In this document: one piece after another, positions 11,690 through 20,611 of the stretch
How positions within the stretch are numbered: position 1 is the first letter of the stretch
Layout: every line of letters starts with the position of its first letter
NCBI RefSeq assembly: GCF_028807635.1
Contig: NZ_JARBAX010000002.1
Location: forward strand, 1,550,001 to 1,614,000
Source: Streptomyces spiramyceticus
GTDB lineage: Bacteria; Actinomycetota; Actinomycetes; Streptomycetales; Streptomycetaceae
Reading direction: 5' to 3'
Length of the DNA stretch: 64,000 nucleotides
The notes under the pieces: generated by a model
The model's database searches: none
What the model was told of the DNA's origin: nothing
What the model saw: only the letters and a program-made list of their open reading frames with translations
Program-made: the position numbers and the translations under genes

Positions 11690-13192
11690 ATGGGGGTTGG
11701 TTTGTCTTCCCGCAGTTTCCGCAGTACGTCCGTTGCGATTGCCGTCGTGCTGGCCTGTGCCGGTACGGGCCTGATCCTGGCGGCATCGGCTGCCGTGGCG
11801 GTCCCTACCGCAGGCCCCGCCCTGCACGACGACTTCAACGGCGACGGATACGCCGACCTGGCGATCGGCGCACCCAAGTCGAACAACGGCGGGGGCGCGG
11901 TCAGCGTGCTCCACGGGTCCGCCGGAGGGTTCTCCACCCAGCGCAAGCAGGTTGTGGCGCTGCCGGACCCGGAGGGGTCGGACACGCGGACGACCGCGTT
12001 CGGCACCGCCTTGCAGAGCGCCGACGTCGACGGTGACGGGTACGCCGATCTCATCTCGCCGGTCCACTACTCATCCGTCGGCATGGAGCCGGGCTGGCGC
12101 ATGGCGATCACCTGGGGCGGGCCGCAGGGACTTTCGGCCGAGCCGGAGAGAATCCCGTATCTGCCGCCGGGCAGCTGGAACGACGTCTTCCAGTTCAAGG
12201 GAGCCGCCGTCGGTGACCTCGACGGCGACGGCCACCCCGACCTGGCGCTGCTCGACGTGATCGGCACGGGCGACGAGACGGAACGGCACGATGTCACCAT
12301 CATGCACGGGCCGTTCAGCCGCGACGAGAAGCCGGCGAGGATCTCGACGTCCGAGCTGGGCGCCGACGTCGCCGTCATCGGCCCGGCGGCCGCAGGCGAT
12401 GTCAACGGCGACGGCGTGGACGATCTCGCCGTGGGCACGCAGCTCACGGGCGAGCGGGACCCGCGCGGCGTCACCCTGCTCACCGGCGGCTCCGCGGGCC
12501 TGACGGAGAGATCCGCGCTGAAGGACGCGCAGGGCAATGTCATCGGCGGCGAGGACATCGAGATCGGCGACCTCGACAACGACGGTTACGAGGACATCGT
12601 CGTCGGACACTCCATCGACCACCACGAAAGCGACGCCTGGCTGCCCACCAAGGGCGGAGCCGTGGCGGCCGTGTACGGCGGCCCCGGCGGACTGTCCACC
12701 ACCCGCAAGCCGGTGTGGATCAACCAGGCCACAACGGGTGTGCCGGGTACGGCGGAGCGGGGCGACGGCATGGGGAGCGCAGTGTCCATCGGCGACACCA
12801 ATGGCGACGGCTATCCCGACGTGGCCACCGGTCTGCCCGGTGAGGACCTGGACTCGGTGCTCAACGCGGGCAGCGTGCTGGTACTGAAGGGGAGCGCCTC
12901 CGGCCTGACCGGCAGCGGGGCGAAGGCCTTCAGCCAGCGGACGAGTGGTGTGCCGGGGACGGCCGAGTCACAGGACCGGTTCGCTTCGGAGACCGCCCTT
13001 GCCGACGGCGACGGCGACAAGAAGTACGGCCTGGTCGTCGGTGACCCGGACGAGAACGCGGGCAAGGGCGCGGTGTGGGTCTTCGCCGCGAACTCCACGG
13101 GGATCACCGCCACCGGCTCCTTCTCCTTCGGCGGGGCCACGCTGGGCGCTCCCTCGACAGCGGCACGGTTCGGCGCATCCCTCGCCGAGTGA
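11690..13192 (+). CDS. Secreted FG-GAP / integrin-alpha-like repeat protein
   Basis: 500 residues from ATG 11690. The first ~40 are a signal peptide (VAIAVVLACAGTGLILAASAAVAVPTAG). The rest is a seven-bladed beta-propeller built from FG-GAP/VCBS repeats, each with a calcium loop of the form D-x-N/D-G-D-G: DFNGDGYADLAIG, DVDGDGYADL, DLDGDGHPDLAL, DVNGDGVDDLAVG, DLDNDGYEDIVVG, DTNGDGYPDVATG, DGDGDKKYGLVVG. Such proteins are extracellular and thought to bind ligands or carbohydrate; Streptomyces encodes many with no known role. A TTG codon 12 bases further in is another possible start. Confidence 0.85.
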   Translation: MGVGLSSRSFRSTSVAIAVVLACAGTGLILAASAAVAVPTAGPALHDDFNGDGYADLAIGAPKSNNGGGAVSVLHGSAGGFSTQRKQVVALPDPEGSDTRTTAFGTALQSADVDGDGYADLISPVHYSSVGMEPGWRMAITWGGPQGLSAEPERIPYLPPGSWNDVFQFKGAAVGDLDGDGHPDLALLDVIGTGDETERHDVTIMHGPFSRDEKPARISTSELGADVAVIGPAAAGDVNGDGVDDLAVGTQLTGERDPRGVTLLTGGSAGLTERSALKDAQGNVIGGEDIEIGDLDNDGYEDIVVGHSIDHHESDAWLPTKGGAVAAVYGGPGGLSTTRKPVWINQATTGVPGTAERGDGMGSAVSIGDTNGDGYPDVATGLPGEDLDSVLNAGSVLVLKGSASGLTGSGAKAFSQRTSGVPGTAESQDRFASETALADGDGDKKYGLVVGDPDENAGKGAVWVFAANSTGITATGSFSFGGATLGAPSTAARFGASLAE

Positions 13193-13212
13193 CCGGCGCC
13201 GCACACCCGATG

Positions 13213-13545
13213 TCAGGTGTTGCTGCCCGGCGATGGGCGGGTGCCGGGGCGGTGTTCTTGGTACTCGTTCGTGAGCAGTGAATCCATGGTCCTGCGGAGG
13301 TGGTTGATGAAGTCCTCGAACTGCTGTAGCTGCGCAGGGGTGTACTGCGACATCTCCGCGGCCATGCGCTCGGCGTAGGGGCCGAAGAACTCCTCGGCGC
13401 GCGGCCTGACGTTGGGGCTGCTGCGCAGCGTCACGATCCTGCGGTCGGTGTGCTCTCGGGTGCGGACGATGTGCCCGGCCGCTTCGAGGCGGTTCAACAG
13501 GATGGTCGTCGCGCCGGACGACAGGCTGGTCAGCCTCGACGAAGC
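13213..13545 (-). pseudogene. MarR-family regulator, N-terminus lost
   Basis: Reading back from 13213, the frame gives LTSLSSGATTILLNRLEAAGHIVRTREHTDRRIVTLRSSP, the recognition helix and wing of a MarR protein, then an intact C-terminal dimer helix to the stop. Upstream of about 13545 the similarity ends and the frame meets a stop near 13563, so the first ~60 residues are missing. Only an internal ATG at 13497 remains, inside the DNA-binding domain. Confidence 0.65.
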
Positions 13546-13654
13546 TGACCACTGAAGGTGATGTCAAGGCGAGTTGTCGGAAGAGGTCCGGCTCAGTGAA
13601 TGCTCCGGAAACCGAGGACGCCGCTTAAGCGAATAGTTCACACTCACCGCCTTC

Positions 13655-15040
13655 TCACGGCGTGATGTTGTGGTTCAGGCGGAACAGATTGCCCGGGTCG
13701 TAGCGCCGCTTGATCGCCGCCAGACGGTCGTAGTTCTGACGGTAGTTGTCCCGGACGCGGTCCTGGTCGTCGTGGTCCATGAAGTTCACATAGCCGCCCT
13801 CCGCGGAGTAGGGCTGGAGTGCCGCGAAGAAGGCGCGCGCCCAGCCGACATTGGCCTCGCAATCGGCTCGGGTCAGGAGGGTCGGGCTGAGTGCGGTCGA
13901 GAAGTCGGCGTCCCGGTAGGTGAATGCGGTCTCCTCCGGCCCCACCCGGTGGCATGCGCCGTCGATGGGGAACACGACCGTCGCGCTCTGGATGCTGGGC
14001 GTAGTGGCGCCGTACTCGACGTACGCGTCGATCGCCCCGTCGGGCAGGCCCCGGCTGAAGGTGCCCTTCCAGTAGTGGAAGAGGCCCGCGGGGAGCAGTT
14101 CGTCGAACAGCGTGTTGATCACCGGATACGGCATGCGCTCGACGTACTGCCCCACGACCGGCCCGAGTTCGGCGAGCCGGGCACGGATCTGGTCGTCTTC
14201 GCCCTCGGGGCCGGTCCAGCAGGTGATCACTCCGCAGAGCGGTCGCCCGTGCCAGCGTTCGGGCAGGAACGGTACGGGCGGACCGAGCGCGACAACGAGC
14301 AGGGCGCCGAGCTTCTCGTCCGAATCGGCGATCAGGTCCCGGTATCGCCGCATTACGTCGCCGTCGAGCGGATAGAACGTCGGCCCCCCGAGAATGTCCG
14401 CCACGGGGTGCAGCCGGTACTCGAAGGATGCGACGACGCCGAAGTTCCCGCCCCCGCCGCGCACCGCCCACAGCAGGTCGGCGTCCTGCTCTTTCGTGCA
14501 GGTCCGGAAGGACCCGTCCGCCGTGACCAGGTCGGCCGAGATCAGGTTGTCGCAGGCCAGCCCACAGCCGCGGGTCAGATATCCCATGCCTCCTCCGGTC
14601 GTCAGCCCACCGATGCCGGTACTGGACACGACCCCGCCCGTGGTGGCCAGGCCGAAGGCGTGCGTGGCGTGGTTGAAATCGGCCCAGGTGCAGCCGCCCT
14701 CGGCCCGGGCCGTACGAGCCTCGGGGTCGACCCGAATCCCGCGCATCCGCCCGAGGTCGAGTACGACGCCGCCGTCACAGGTGCCGTAGCCGGGGACGCT
14801 GTGGCTGCCGCCGCGCACCGCCAGCAGCAGATTCTGGTCCCGTGCGAAGTCGACGGTGGCGATGATGTCGCCCACGTCGGCGGCCCGGACGATGATCGCC
14901 GGCCGCTTGTCGTGCATCGCGTTGTAGACCTTGCGTGCCTCGTCGTAGTCGGGGTCGCCTGGCTGGATGATCTCGCCTCGTACGGCTCCCTGGAGCCGCT
15001 CCAGCAGCTTGTGGTCGAGGGCTGGTGTGTAGGTGGTCAT
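13655..15040 (-). CDS. FAD-linked oxidoreductase with BBE domain (berberine-bridge-enzyme-like)
   Basis: 461 residues from ATG 15040 (MTTYTPAL). The PCMH-type FAD domain has AIIVRAADVGDIIATVDFARDQ, RGGSHSVPGYGTCDGGVVLDL (His for covalent flavin attachment in GGSHS) and GGLTTGGGMGYLTRGCGLACDNL. The C-terminal BBE segment YVNFMDHDDQDRVRDNYRQNYDRLAAIKRRYDPGNLFRLNHNI is complete. No Tat signal is present, so it is probably cytosolic. Relatives oxidise sugars, alkaloids or polyketides. It follows the large LuxR gene by 159 nt on the same strand, a pairing that suggests control by it. Confidence 0.9.
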   Translation of the reverse strand: MTTYTPALDHKLLERLQGAVRGEIIQPGDPDYDEARKVYNAMHDKRPAIIVRAADVGDIIATVDFARDQNLLLAVRGGSHSVPGYGTCDGGVVLDLGRMRGIRVDPEARTARAEGGCTWADFNHATHAFGLATTGGVVSSTGIGGLTTGGGMGYLTRGCGLACDNLISADLVTADGSFRTCTKEQDADLLWAVRGGGGNFGVVASFEYRLHPVADILGGPTFYPLDGDVMRRYRDLIADSDEKLGALLVVALGPPVPFLPERWHGRPLCGVITCWTGPEGEDDQIRARLAELGPVVGQYVERMPYPVINTLFDELLPAGLFHYWKGTFSRGLPDGAIDAYVEYGATTPSIQSATVVFPIDGACHRVGPEETAFTYRDADFSTALSPTLLTRADCEANVGWARAFFAALQPYSAEGGYVNFMDHDDQDRVRDNYRQNYDRLAAIKRRYDPGNLFRLNHNITP

Positions 15041-15199
15041 GGCCGCCACCGGCTTTCCGCGTCTTCGGGGGAATCGGTGAATTGGAGACAGCACTGTTAT
15101 AGGCACGGCGCCGGGCGACGCTCATCGCACGAACCGCTCATCTCGCCGAGGCGGGCATGGGCAGAACAGCCCATGTGCCACCGGTTCACGTACGTGGGA

Positions 15200-16873
15200 T
15201 TAAGCGAGGCCGTGTGTGTACGCGTACGCCGTGGCGGCTGCCCTGGAGGACACATCGAGCTTGGCGAAGATGTTGTTCAGGTGGCGGGCGACAGTGTGCT
15301 CGCTGATCACCAGCTCGGAGGCGATGGACCGGTTGGTCCTGCCCGCGGCGACGAGGCGCAGAACTTGTGCCTCACGCTCGGTGAGATCGCCGCGCCGATG
15401 TTGCACAGTGCTGAGCAGGGCCGCCGCCCGCCGCGCGTCGGGCTCCGCGCCCAGCCGTTCGAAGGCCGCATGCGCGGCTCGCAGTTCCAGCCGTGCGCCT
15501 TCGTCGTCCCCCGCGGCCCGGTCGGCGGCAGCGAGTGTCATGCGTACTTGCGCAGCCTCGTACGGGACTCCCAGCTCCAGCCACAGCGACAGCGCCCGGC
15601 GCAGCAGGCGCAGAGCGCGTTCGAGGTCACGGTCGGCGAAGGCCACGGCACCGCCCGCCGCCGCTGCGGTCGCATGCAGCACGGTGGTCTCGGACTTGCG
15701 CCGCTGCTGCCACTCGCGCGCGGACGATTCCAGTTCGTCCGCCGCCGTACGGGCCTGGTCGAGCTGTCCGAGGGCGAGCGAGACCTCGACCTGGGCCGCG
15801 AGCAGCCGGCAGCGCCCGAGGCGGTCGGGCCCACCGCCGCCGTCCTCGCCCGCCAGTGCGAGCCGCAGGGCGGCAGCGGAGTAGTCGGCCTTGCCCTGGG
15901 CCAGGCGCAGCAGCGCGAGGCCTGGCTGCGGGTCGCGGCCGAGCTCGTGCGCACGGTCGTACGACGCCTCGGCCGCAGCCAGGTCGCCGCGCCGGCGCTG
16001 AATGCCTGCGATCAGGTAGATCGCCTCCGCAGCCATCCGGGCCTCGTAGGGGAGCAGCTCCCGGCAGGTCACGGCGGCCTCGGTCTCGGCCCGGGGCCAG
16101 TCACCACACAGCTCGAGCACCTCGACGCGGTGCACCCGGCACAGCCCCCGGAAGTTGTTCTCCTCGGGCATCGACGCACACCAGGTCATGGCGGCGTCGG
16201 TCCACTCGACGGCTCGTTCGAGGTCGGCGGATGCCATGCACTGCTGAAGGCCCAGGCAGTAGATCCACCCGGTGAAGAACGAGCTGAGTTCGCCCGCAAT
16301 GGCCGAGCACATGGCGTCGTCGAGCAGTGCGAGCCCGTCGGCGACCCGCCCCTGCGCCAGCAGCACACTCGCCTGCGCCTGGGTGCTCATGGCGAGGAGA
16401 TCCCGGCTGCCGCAACGCCGCGCGATGCCTGCCATGCGGCGGGCACTGGCCATCGCCTCGTCGAACGCACCACGCTGCTGTGCCTCCTCTGCCTCGACCC
16501 AGACGAGATAACACTGCTCGGCGCACTCGGGCTCGCTGCCGAGGTGCTGCCGCGCCCGACGCAGCCAGCCGGCGGCAGCGGCCGTACGTCCTGCCAGCTG
16601 GTACTCGTAGAAAAGCATCCAGGCGGAGAACCCTGCCTGGCGGGCGGCGCCCGCGCGCACGTACCCGGAATACGCCCTTGTCCGCGCAACGATGGATTCC
16701 TCGATGCGGCTGGTCCACCAAGCGGCATCGGCGAGCGCGGCGAGGTCCTCGGGGGCCATACGGCCGGGGTCGAGGTCGTGCAGGACGGCGTACGCATCGG
16801 CCCAGGCCTCGCGGGCGGCAGCGCCCCTCGCCTGCTCGATCGCCTCTTCGGTACTGGTGATCCGCTCAGCCAC
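15200..16873 (-). CDS. Large LuxR-family regulator with TPR-like helical repeats
   Basis: 557 residues from GTG 16873, preceded by AGAAGAGGAG; the frame is open further but this site is decisive. About 480 residues of Ala/Leu/Arg-rich paired helices resemble the TPR arm of LAL/MalT-type regulators, but the ATPase domain is absent. The last ~65 residues are a LuxR winged helix ([43 protein letters not shown]). Such proteins activate nearby operons; the FAD oxidoreductase is the obvious candidate. Confidence 0.88.
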   Translation of the reverse strand: MAERITSTEEAIEQARGAAAREAWADAYAVLHDLDPGRMAPEDLAALADAAWWTSRIEESIVARTRAYSGYVRAGAARQAGFSAWMLFYEYQLAGRTAAAAGWLRRARQHLGSEPECAEQCYLVWVEAEEAQQRGAFDEAMASARRMAGIARRCGSRDLLAMSTQAQASVLLAQGRVADGLALLDDAMCSAIAGELSSFFTGWIYCLGLQQCMASADLERAVEWTDAAMTWCASMPEENNFRGLCRVHRVEVLELCGDWPRAETEAAVTCRELLPYEARMAAEAIYLIAGIQRRRGDLAAAEASYDRAHELGRDPQPGLALLRLAQGKADYSAAALRLALAGEDGGGGPDRLGRCRLLAAQVEVSLALGQLDQARTAADELESSAREWQQRRKSETTVLHATAAAAGGAVAFADRDLERALRLLRRALSLWLELGVPYEAAQVRMTLAAADRAAGDDEGARLELRAAHAAFERLGAEPDARRAAALLSTVQHRRGDLTEREAQVLRLVAAGRTNRSIASELVISEHTVARHLNNIFAKLDVSSRAAATAYAYTHGLA

Positions 16874-17035
16874 CGCGGCTCCTCTTCTCGCTCTCAGTGA
16901 GCCGGAACACCCCTCACCAGGATAGGAGCGGACGCCTCCTGAGGGCTGAGCGAAAAAGCACCTCAACCTTCCCATCAAGACCGTCAGCCGCCCCCGGACT
17001 CCTCCGGCCGAGACCTTGATCACCCGGGCCGTTAC

Positions 17036-17165
17036 TCAGTCCAGGCGGGCGAGGGCTCGCTCAGTGGCTGCGGCGAGGGCCTCCGGGGCCTCCTCGGGCG
17101 CGAAATGGCCCGCATCGTCGAGCACCTCCAGCTCGGCGTCCGCGGTGAACACCCGCTGCCAGCCC
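17036..17165 (-). pseudogene. C-terminal remnant of an alpha/beta hydrolase
   Basis: The minus strand reads GWQRVFTADAELEVLDDAGHFAPEEAPEAL ... RALARLD and stops at 17036. VLDDAGHFAPEEAPE is the typical end of haloalkane dehalogenase/epoxide-hydrolase-like proteins, with the catalytic His in GHF. No related sequence was seen upstream, so only about 40 residues survive. Confidence 0.5.
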
Positions 17166-17394
17166 CGTGTATTCCCCCTGTATCCCGTCGGACTCTCCTG
17201 ACTCTCCGTCACACGTTTGTGGTGCTGGTCGCCGCGAGTCAGCTTTCAGTACGGCCTGAGAAGCGATCGGCGGAAGGGTGCAAGAACCGACTGTCGGGCC
17301 GCTTGGCCGCGCCGGCTGCTGGACCATCACCCGGAACCCGGCATGCGCATTCCACGGAAGGAACGTCCGGCCGTCTAGGCGCGTCCTCCTGGGC

Positions 17395-17850
17395 ATGATC
17401 GAACTCTTCGACCCCTCCAGCCCTGACGAAATCGACCCCTCCGACCCTGACGAACACGAAGAGGCCGTGCGGCCAGGCCCGCTTTGGCGTCATGCCTTGT
17501 GGGTGGCCGGCATCACCGTCCTCGGGGTGGGCCTGGGTTGGGCGACCGCCTTGTTCCGTATCGGCCCCGAGGAATACGGGCTGCCGTCCGCCGCTCTGGG
17601 GGCAGTCTGGCCGTACCTGGTCGCCTGGACTGCGACCGGCCTGGCGGTGGCAGCCGCACTGCGGGCCGCCGCCGCCAGGGTGCCGGTCTACGCCGCGGGG
17701 CGGATCGCAGTCGTGCTCACCGCCCTGGGCACCCGGCTCTCGCTGGGCTGGCGGCCGGAGGCACCAGTACTGGGTGCGATGGCTGCGGCTGCACTGACGG
17801 CGGCGGCCATATGGTGCGCCCTTGCGCTGCGCACCACCTCCCGGACATGA
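17395..17850 (+). CDS. Small membrane protein of unknown function
   Basis: 151 residues from ATG 17395. An acidic head (DPSSPDEIDPSDPDEHEE) is followed by about four membrane helices: HALWVAGITVLGVGLGWATALF, ALGAVWPYLVAWTATGLAVAAAL, a weaker third, and APVLGAMAAAALTAAAIWCALAL. It resembles small DUF-type membrane proteins common in Streptomyces, but I do not recognise a named family. The ribosome site is weak. A strong hairpin follows 16 bases after the stop, which supports it as a real transcribed gene. Confidence 0.6.
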   Translation: MIELFDPSSPDEIDPSDPDEHEEAVRPGPLWRHALWVAGITVLGVGLGWATALFRIGPEEYGLPSAALGAVWPYLVAWTATGLAVAAALRAAAARVPVYAAGRIAVVLTALGTRLSLGWRPEAPVLGAMAAAALTAAAIWCALALRTTSRT

Positions 17851-17866
17851 GCTGGTGCTCGTCCAG

Positions 17867-17902
17867 CCTGTGTCGGCCGCCCCACGGGGTGGCCGACACA
17901 GG
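17867..17902 (+). terminator. 12-bp-stem hairpin after the small membrane protein gene
   Basis: CCTGTGTCGGCC pairs perfectly with GGCCGACACAGG around a 12-base loop that can itself pair (GCCCC/GGGGT). Confidence 0.7.
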
Positions 17903-18056
17903 GCGGTTCGCGCGACTACCTGGGCTCTGCCGCTACGGCGGAGAACTCGACGTTCGGCGTCGTACAGGCCTGGACTGGACGTGACACACAACTGCTTCTG
18001 GGCGGGCAGCACTTGGAGGAACTCGCCGCGCATTCGACTTCAAAAGCAGGTTCTGA

Positions 18057-18088
18057 AAGAGCGTTTTGTCCCGGCGAGGTTGTTTGGT
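18057..18088 (+). repeat. Left terminal inverted repeat of the IS5-family element
   Basis: 32 bases, from AAGAGCG to GTTTGGT; exact reverse complement of 19119-19150. One more base matches outside on each side, but it is part of the TGA target duplication. Confidence 0.9.
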
Positions 18089-18271
18089 GAGGCTTCAAAG
18101 GGCGAGTCGATGAGGGCTGATGGGGCAGAGGTGCTCCATGTGACGGATGGGACAGGTGCTTTCCTTCGGTAGCCCGTTTCCTTCGGTTCGCTCCTGTCTG
18201 ATCCCAAGGCGCCCCCGCTTGGCGCCATTTGCGCCCTGGAGAGACGGACTGCCCGACGGTACTACCGAAAC

Positions 18272-19111
18272 ATGACGCGACAACGCCCGTATCCCAGTGA
18301 CCTCTCGGATGCACGCTGGGAACTGATCGGGCCCACATTCACCACCTGGCGGGCCGAGCGCAGAGGCAAGGGCCTGGACATCGGCCGGCCGCCCGAGCAC
18401 GACCTGCGTCGGATCATGGACGCGATCCTCTACGTCGACCGGACCGGGATCCCCTGGCGCTACCTGCCCCACGACTTCGCGCCGTGGGAAACGGTCTACG
18501 GCTACTTCGCCGCCTGGCAGAAAGAAGGCGTCTTCGACCGGCTCAACGGTCTCCTTCGTCGTCTGGTGCGAGAGACCGAAGGCCGCGACAGCGAGCCAAC
18601 CGCCTGCGTACTGGACGCGCAGAGTGTGAAGACCTCCGCGAACGTACCCGCGGTGGGCCAGGGCATCGACGCCGGCAAGAAAATCGCAGGCCGCAAGCGC
18701 CACATCGGGGTCGACACCCTCGGCCTGCTCCTAGCCGTCTGGGTCACCGCGGCGAGCGTTTCCGACAACGTCGGCGGCATGCACCTGATGTCACACATCG
18801 CCGCCACCCACCCCCGCGTGACCAAAGCATGGGCCGACACCGGCTACCGCACCAAAGCCATCGACCACGGCGCACGTCTGGGCATCGACGTCGAGGTCGT
18901 ACAACGCGACCCAGGCGTCAAAGGATTCAAAGTCATCCCCCGACGCTGGGTTGTCGAGCGGACCTTCGGCTGGCTAATGCACCACCGCCGACTCGCCCGC
19001 GACTACGAAACCCACCCCCACCGCTCCGAAGCCATAATCCACGTCGCGATGATCGACCTCATAAGCCGCAGACTCACCCGCGAATCCACCCCCAACTGGC
19101 GCGACACCTGA
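18272..19111 (+). CDS. IS5-family transposase
   Basis: 279 residues, full length for the family. The N-terminal DUF4096-type domain reads YPSDLSDARWELIGPTF, with TGIPWRYLPHDFAPWETVYGYF. The DDE core is intact: first Asp in CVLDAQSVKTS, second in AWADTGYRTKA, Glu in WVVERTFGWLMHHRRL. The protein cuts and joins the inverted repeats of its own element. One frame, no frameshift. Confidence 0.95.
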   Translation: MTRQRPYPSDLSDARWELIGPTFTTWRAERRGKGLDIGRPPEHDLRRIMDAILYVDRTGIPWRYLPHDFAPWETVYGYFAAWQKEGVFDRLNGLLRRLVRETEGRDSEPTACVLDAQSVKTSANVPAVGQGIDAGKKIAGRKRHIGVDTLGLLLAVWVTAASVSDNVGGMHLMSHIAATHPRVTKAWADTGYRTKAIDHGARLGIDVEVVQRDPGVKGFKVIPRRWVVERTFGWLMHHRRLARDYETHPHRSEAIIHVAMIDLISRRLTRESTPNWRDT

Positions 19112-19118
19112 ACCTCGA

Positions 19119-19150
19119 ACCAAACAACCTCGCCGGGACAAAACGCTCTT
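19119..19150 (-). repeat. Right terminal inverted repeat of the IS5-family element
   Basis: Exact reverse complement of the left repeat, starting 8 bases after the transposase stop; TGA follows directly. Confidence 0.9.
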
Positions 19151-19152
19151 TG

Positions 19153-19217
19153 AGAATGCGCACGCAGCCCACCACGGGTAACTCGTCCCGCACCAGCCGC
19201 TCAATCAGATCCGTCAT
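19153..19217 (-). pseudogene. Possible 5' stub of a gene broken at the IS insertion site
   Basis: From ATG 19217 the minus strand reads MTDLIERLVRDELPVVGCVRI up to the IS edge. Joining the flanks without the IS soon gives a stop (LRTCF then TGA), so the stub was already degraded or was never a gene. The opening faintly resembles other IS5-type transposase starts. Weak evidence. Confidence 0.22.
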
Positions 19218-19323
19218 GCCCGTTCACGCCCGACAAGCCCCATAAGAGAGGCGGCGTCTATAACCGCGGTCGCGCGGGCGTCAATTCGCATCGTGGGCGT
19301 CTCTTGAAGGGCTTCGCGCGGGA

Positions 19324-19644
19324 TCACTTCCACCAGTCGGTGCATTTGACTGCACGGCCGTAGTCATGGATGTCCTGGCATGCCTGGTACTTGATCCACT
19401 TGCCGTTGACGTAGCGCGGAACAGCGATGGTGGCCCCGTCTCTTCCGTGCAGTCTGCGGAAGGGATCTCGCCGGCCTGTGGGCGCCCGGCGAGCGGTGGG
19501 GAGGTGTCTGGTGTTTTGGAGGGAGCGGGTAGGCCGGAGGCTGGTGCGGAGTCGTCGCACCGACCCGACCTGCCCCGATCTGATCTGATCGCCGGCCTGC
19601 CGCGGCCGGATGGGCCTGTCCGGTGAGTCGAGTGTTCTGAGCAC
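19324..19644 (-). CDS. Hypothetical small protein or gene fragment
   Basis: Only the last ~40 residues look protein-like: TIAVPRYVNGKWIKYQACQ and DIHDYGRAVKCTDWWK, with two Cys and several Trp/Tyr, as in small secreted or phage-type proteins. Their codons are less GC-biased than the surroundings. The N-terminal part is Arg-rich and looks random, so the true start is probably downstream of the listed one, or this is a truncated gene. I do not recognise the family. Confidence 0.3.
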   Translation of the reverse strand: MLRTLDSPDRPIRPRQAGDQIRSGQVGSVRRLRTSLRPTRSLQNTRHLPTARRAPTGRRDPFRRLHGRDGATIAVPRYVNGKWIKYQACQDIHDYGRAVKCTDWWK

Positions 19645-19701
19645 CGCGGAGAGTCGCTTGTCGCCGGGGGTCTGCAGCCCCCCGGCGGTGTGAGCCGTCG
19701 G

Positions 19702-20466
19702 TCAGCTCAGCCGGGCATCGGCGTAGAGGACCATCGCGTCGCGCTGGTAGACGGCCAGCCCGTCGGCGATCTTGTCGTAGTTCGCACGGAACTGTGGGTC
19801 GTCGACGTAGGTCTGGCCCAGTCCCTTGTACGCGGCCGCGTTCGGGGTCCAGAACCGGCAGACGCCCTGGTAGTGGGCGTCCACTTCGGCCTGCACCGCA
19901 GGATCGGCAACCGGTGTGCCGGCCACCATGAACTCCGCAATACGGATCATCTGTGCCGTCACCTCACGCTGCCACTGCTCCTGGTCCTCGGCGGTCATCG
20001 TCTCGATGGCCTGCCGGGACTGCTCCCACGCCTTCGGCCACCGCTCGCGCACCTCGGCCTCGGCGGCGGGGGAGTGCTCGAATCCCTCGAACAGGTTCTC
20101 CGGCCTGTTGATTTTTGCCATGTCGTTGTTGTCCTTGCCTTCCTCCAGTTCGGCGATGGTCCGCCCGACCGTTCGGACGAGTGTCTCCAGCCGGTCACGC
20201 TCCCTGAGCAGCCGCCGGTGGTGCTCGCGCAGCACGGTCACCTGATCGACCTGGCTGTCCAGAACCGCCTGGACCTCGCGCAGTCCCAGGTCCAACTCCC
20301 GCATCAGCAGGATCTGCTGCAGCCGCAGCAGATCGGCCTCTTCGTAGTAGCGGTGCCCGTTACTTCCGATCCACGCAGGCGGCAGCAGACCGACCTCGTC
20401 GTAATGCCGCAGTGTCCGGGACGTCACCCCGGACATCCGGGCCACATCCGAGATCGACCAGGCCAT
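19702..20466 (-). CDS. MerR-family regulator with TipAS-type antibiotic-recognition domain
   Basis: 254 residues from ATG 20466 with GGGAGG eight bases upstream. The DNA-binding part is MAWSISDVARMSGVTSRTLRHYDEVGLLPP ... GHRYYEEADLLRLQQI, followed by a coiled coil (LREHHRRLLRERDRLETLVRTVGRTIAELE). The C-terminal domain (NLFEGFEHSPAAEAEVRERWPKAWEQSRQ ... CRFWTPNAAAYKGLGQTYVDDPQFRANYDKIADGLAVYQRDAM) is the TipAS fold. In TipAL it traps thiopeptide antibiotics and turns the protein into an activator, and a shorter ligand-binding form is made from an internal start; here MAKINRPENLF could be such a start. Probably autoregulated. Confidence 0.9.
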   Translation of the reverse strand: MAWSISDVARMSGVTSRTLRHYDEVGLLPPAWIGSNGHRYYEEADLLRLQQILLMRELDLGLREVQAVLDSQVDQVTVLREHHRRLLRERDRLETLVRTVGRTIAELEEGKDNNDMAKINRPENLFEGFEHSPAAEAEVRERWPKAWEQSRQAIETMTAEDQEQWQREVTAQMIRIAEFMVAGTPVADPAVQAEVDAHYQGVCRFWTPNAAAYKGLGQTYVDDPQFRANYDKIADGLAVYQRDAMVLYADARLS

Positions 20467-20611
20467 TGCTGTGCCTCCCATCGCCAGGCCGGTCTCTCCG
20501 GCCACACAGACGACCGTAGGAGTTGACGCAGCGGAAACCGCAAGCCGGAACCGGCGTCCGGATGGCGCCACACCTGATTGCGGGGTGGGAACCCACCTTG
20601 GGGGCAGGTGG

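Larger units (their letters stand above)
18057..19150 (+). mobile_element. Complete IS5-family insertion sequence (IS1031-like target choice), 1094 bp
   Basis: The element is bounded by perfect 32-bp inverted repeats beginning AAGAGCGTTTTG and flanked by the trinucleotide TGA at 18054-18056 and 19151-19153. That matches the 3-bp T-N-A duplications of the IS1031 group of IS5. One uninterrupted transposase gene fills most of it. About 185 bases between the left repeat and the transposase hold no gene. Identical repeats and an intact transposase suggest a recent insertion. Confidence 0.9.

Noticed and set aside
13670..16900. A 1076-codon plus-strand open frame
   Set aside because: It mirrors the FAD oxidoreductase and LuxR genes on the other strand, which have full motifs and ribosome sites.
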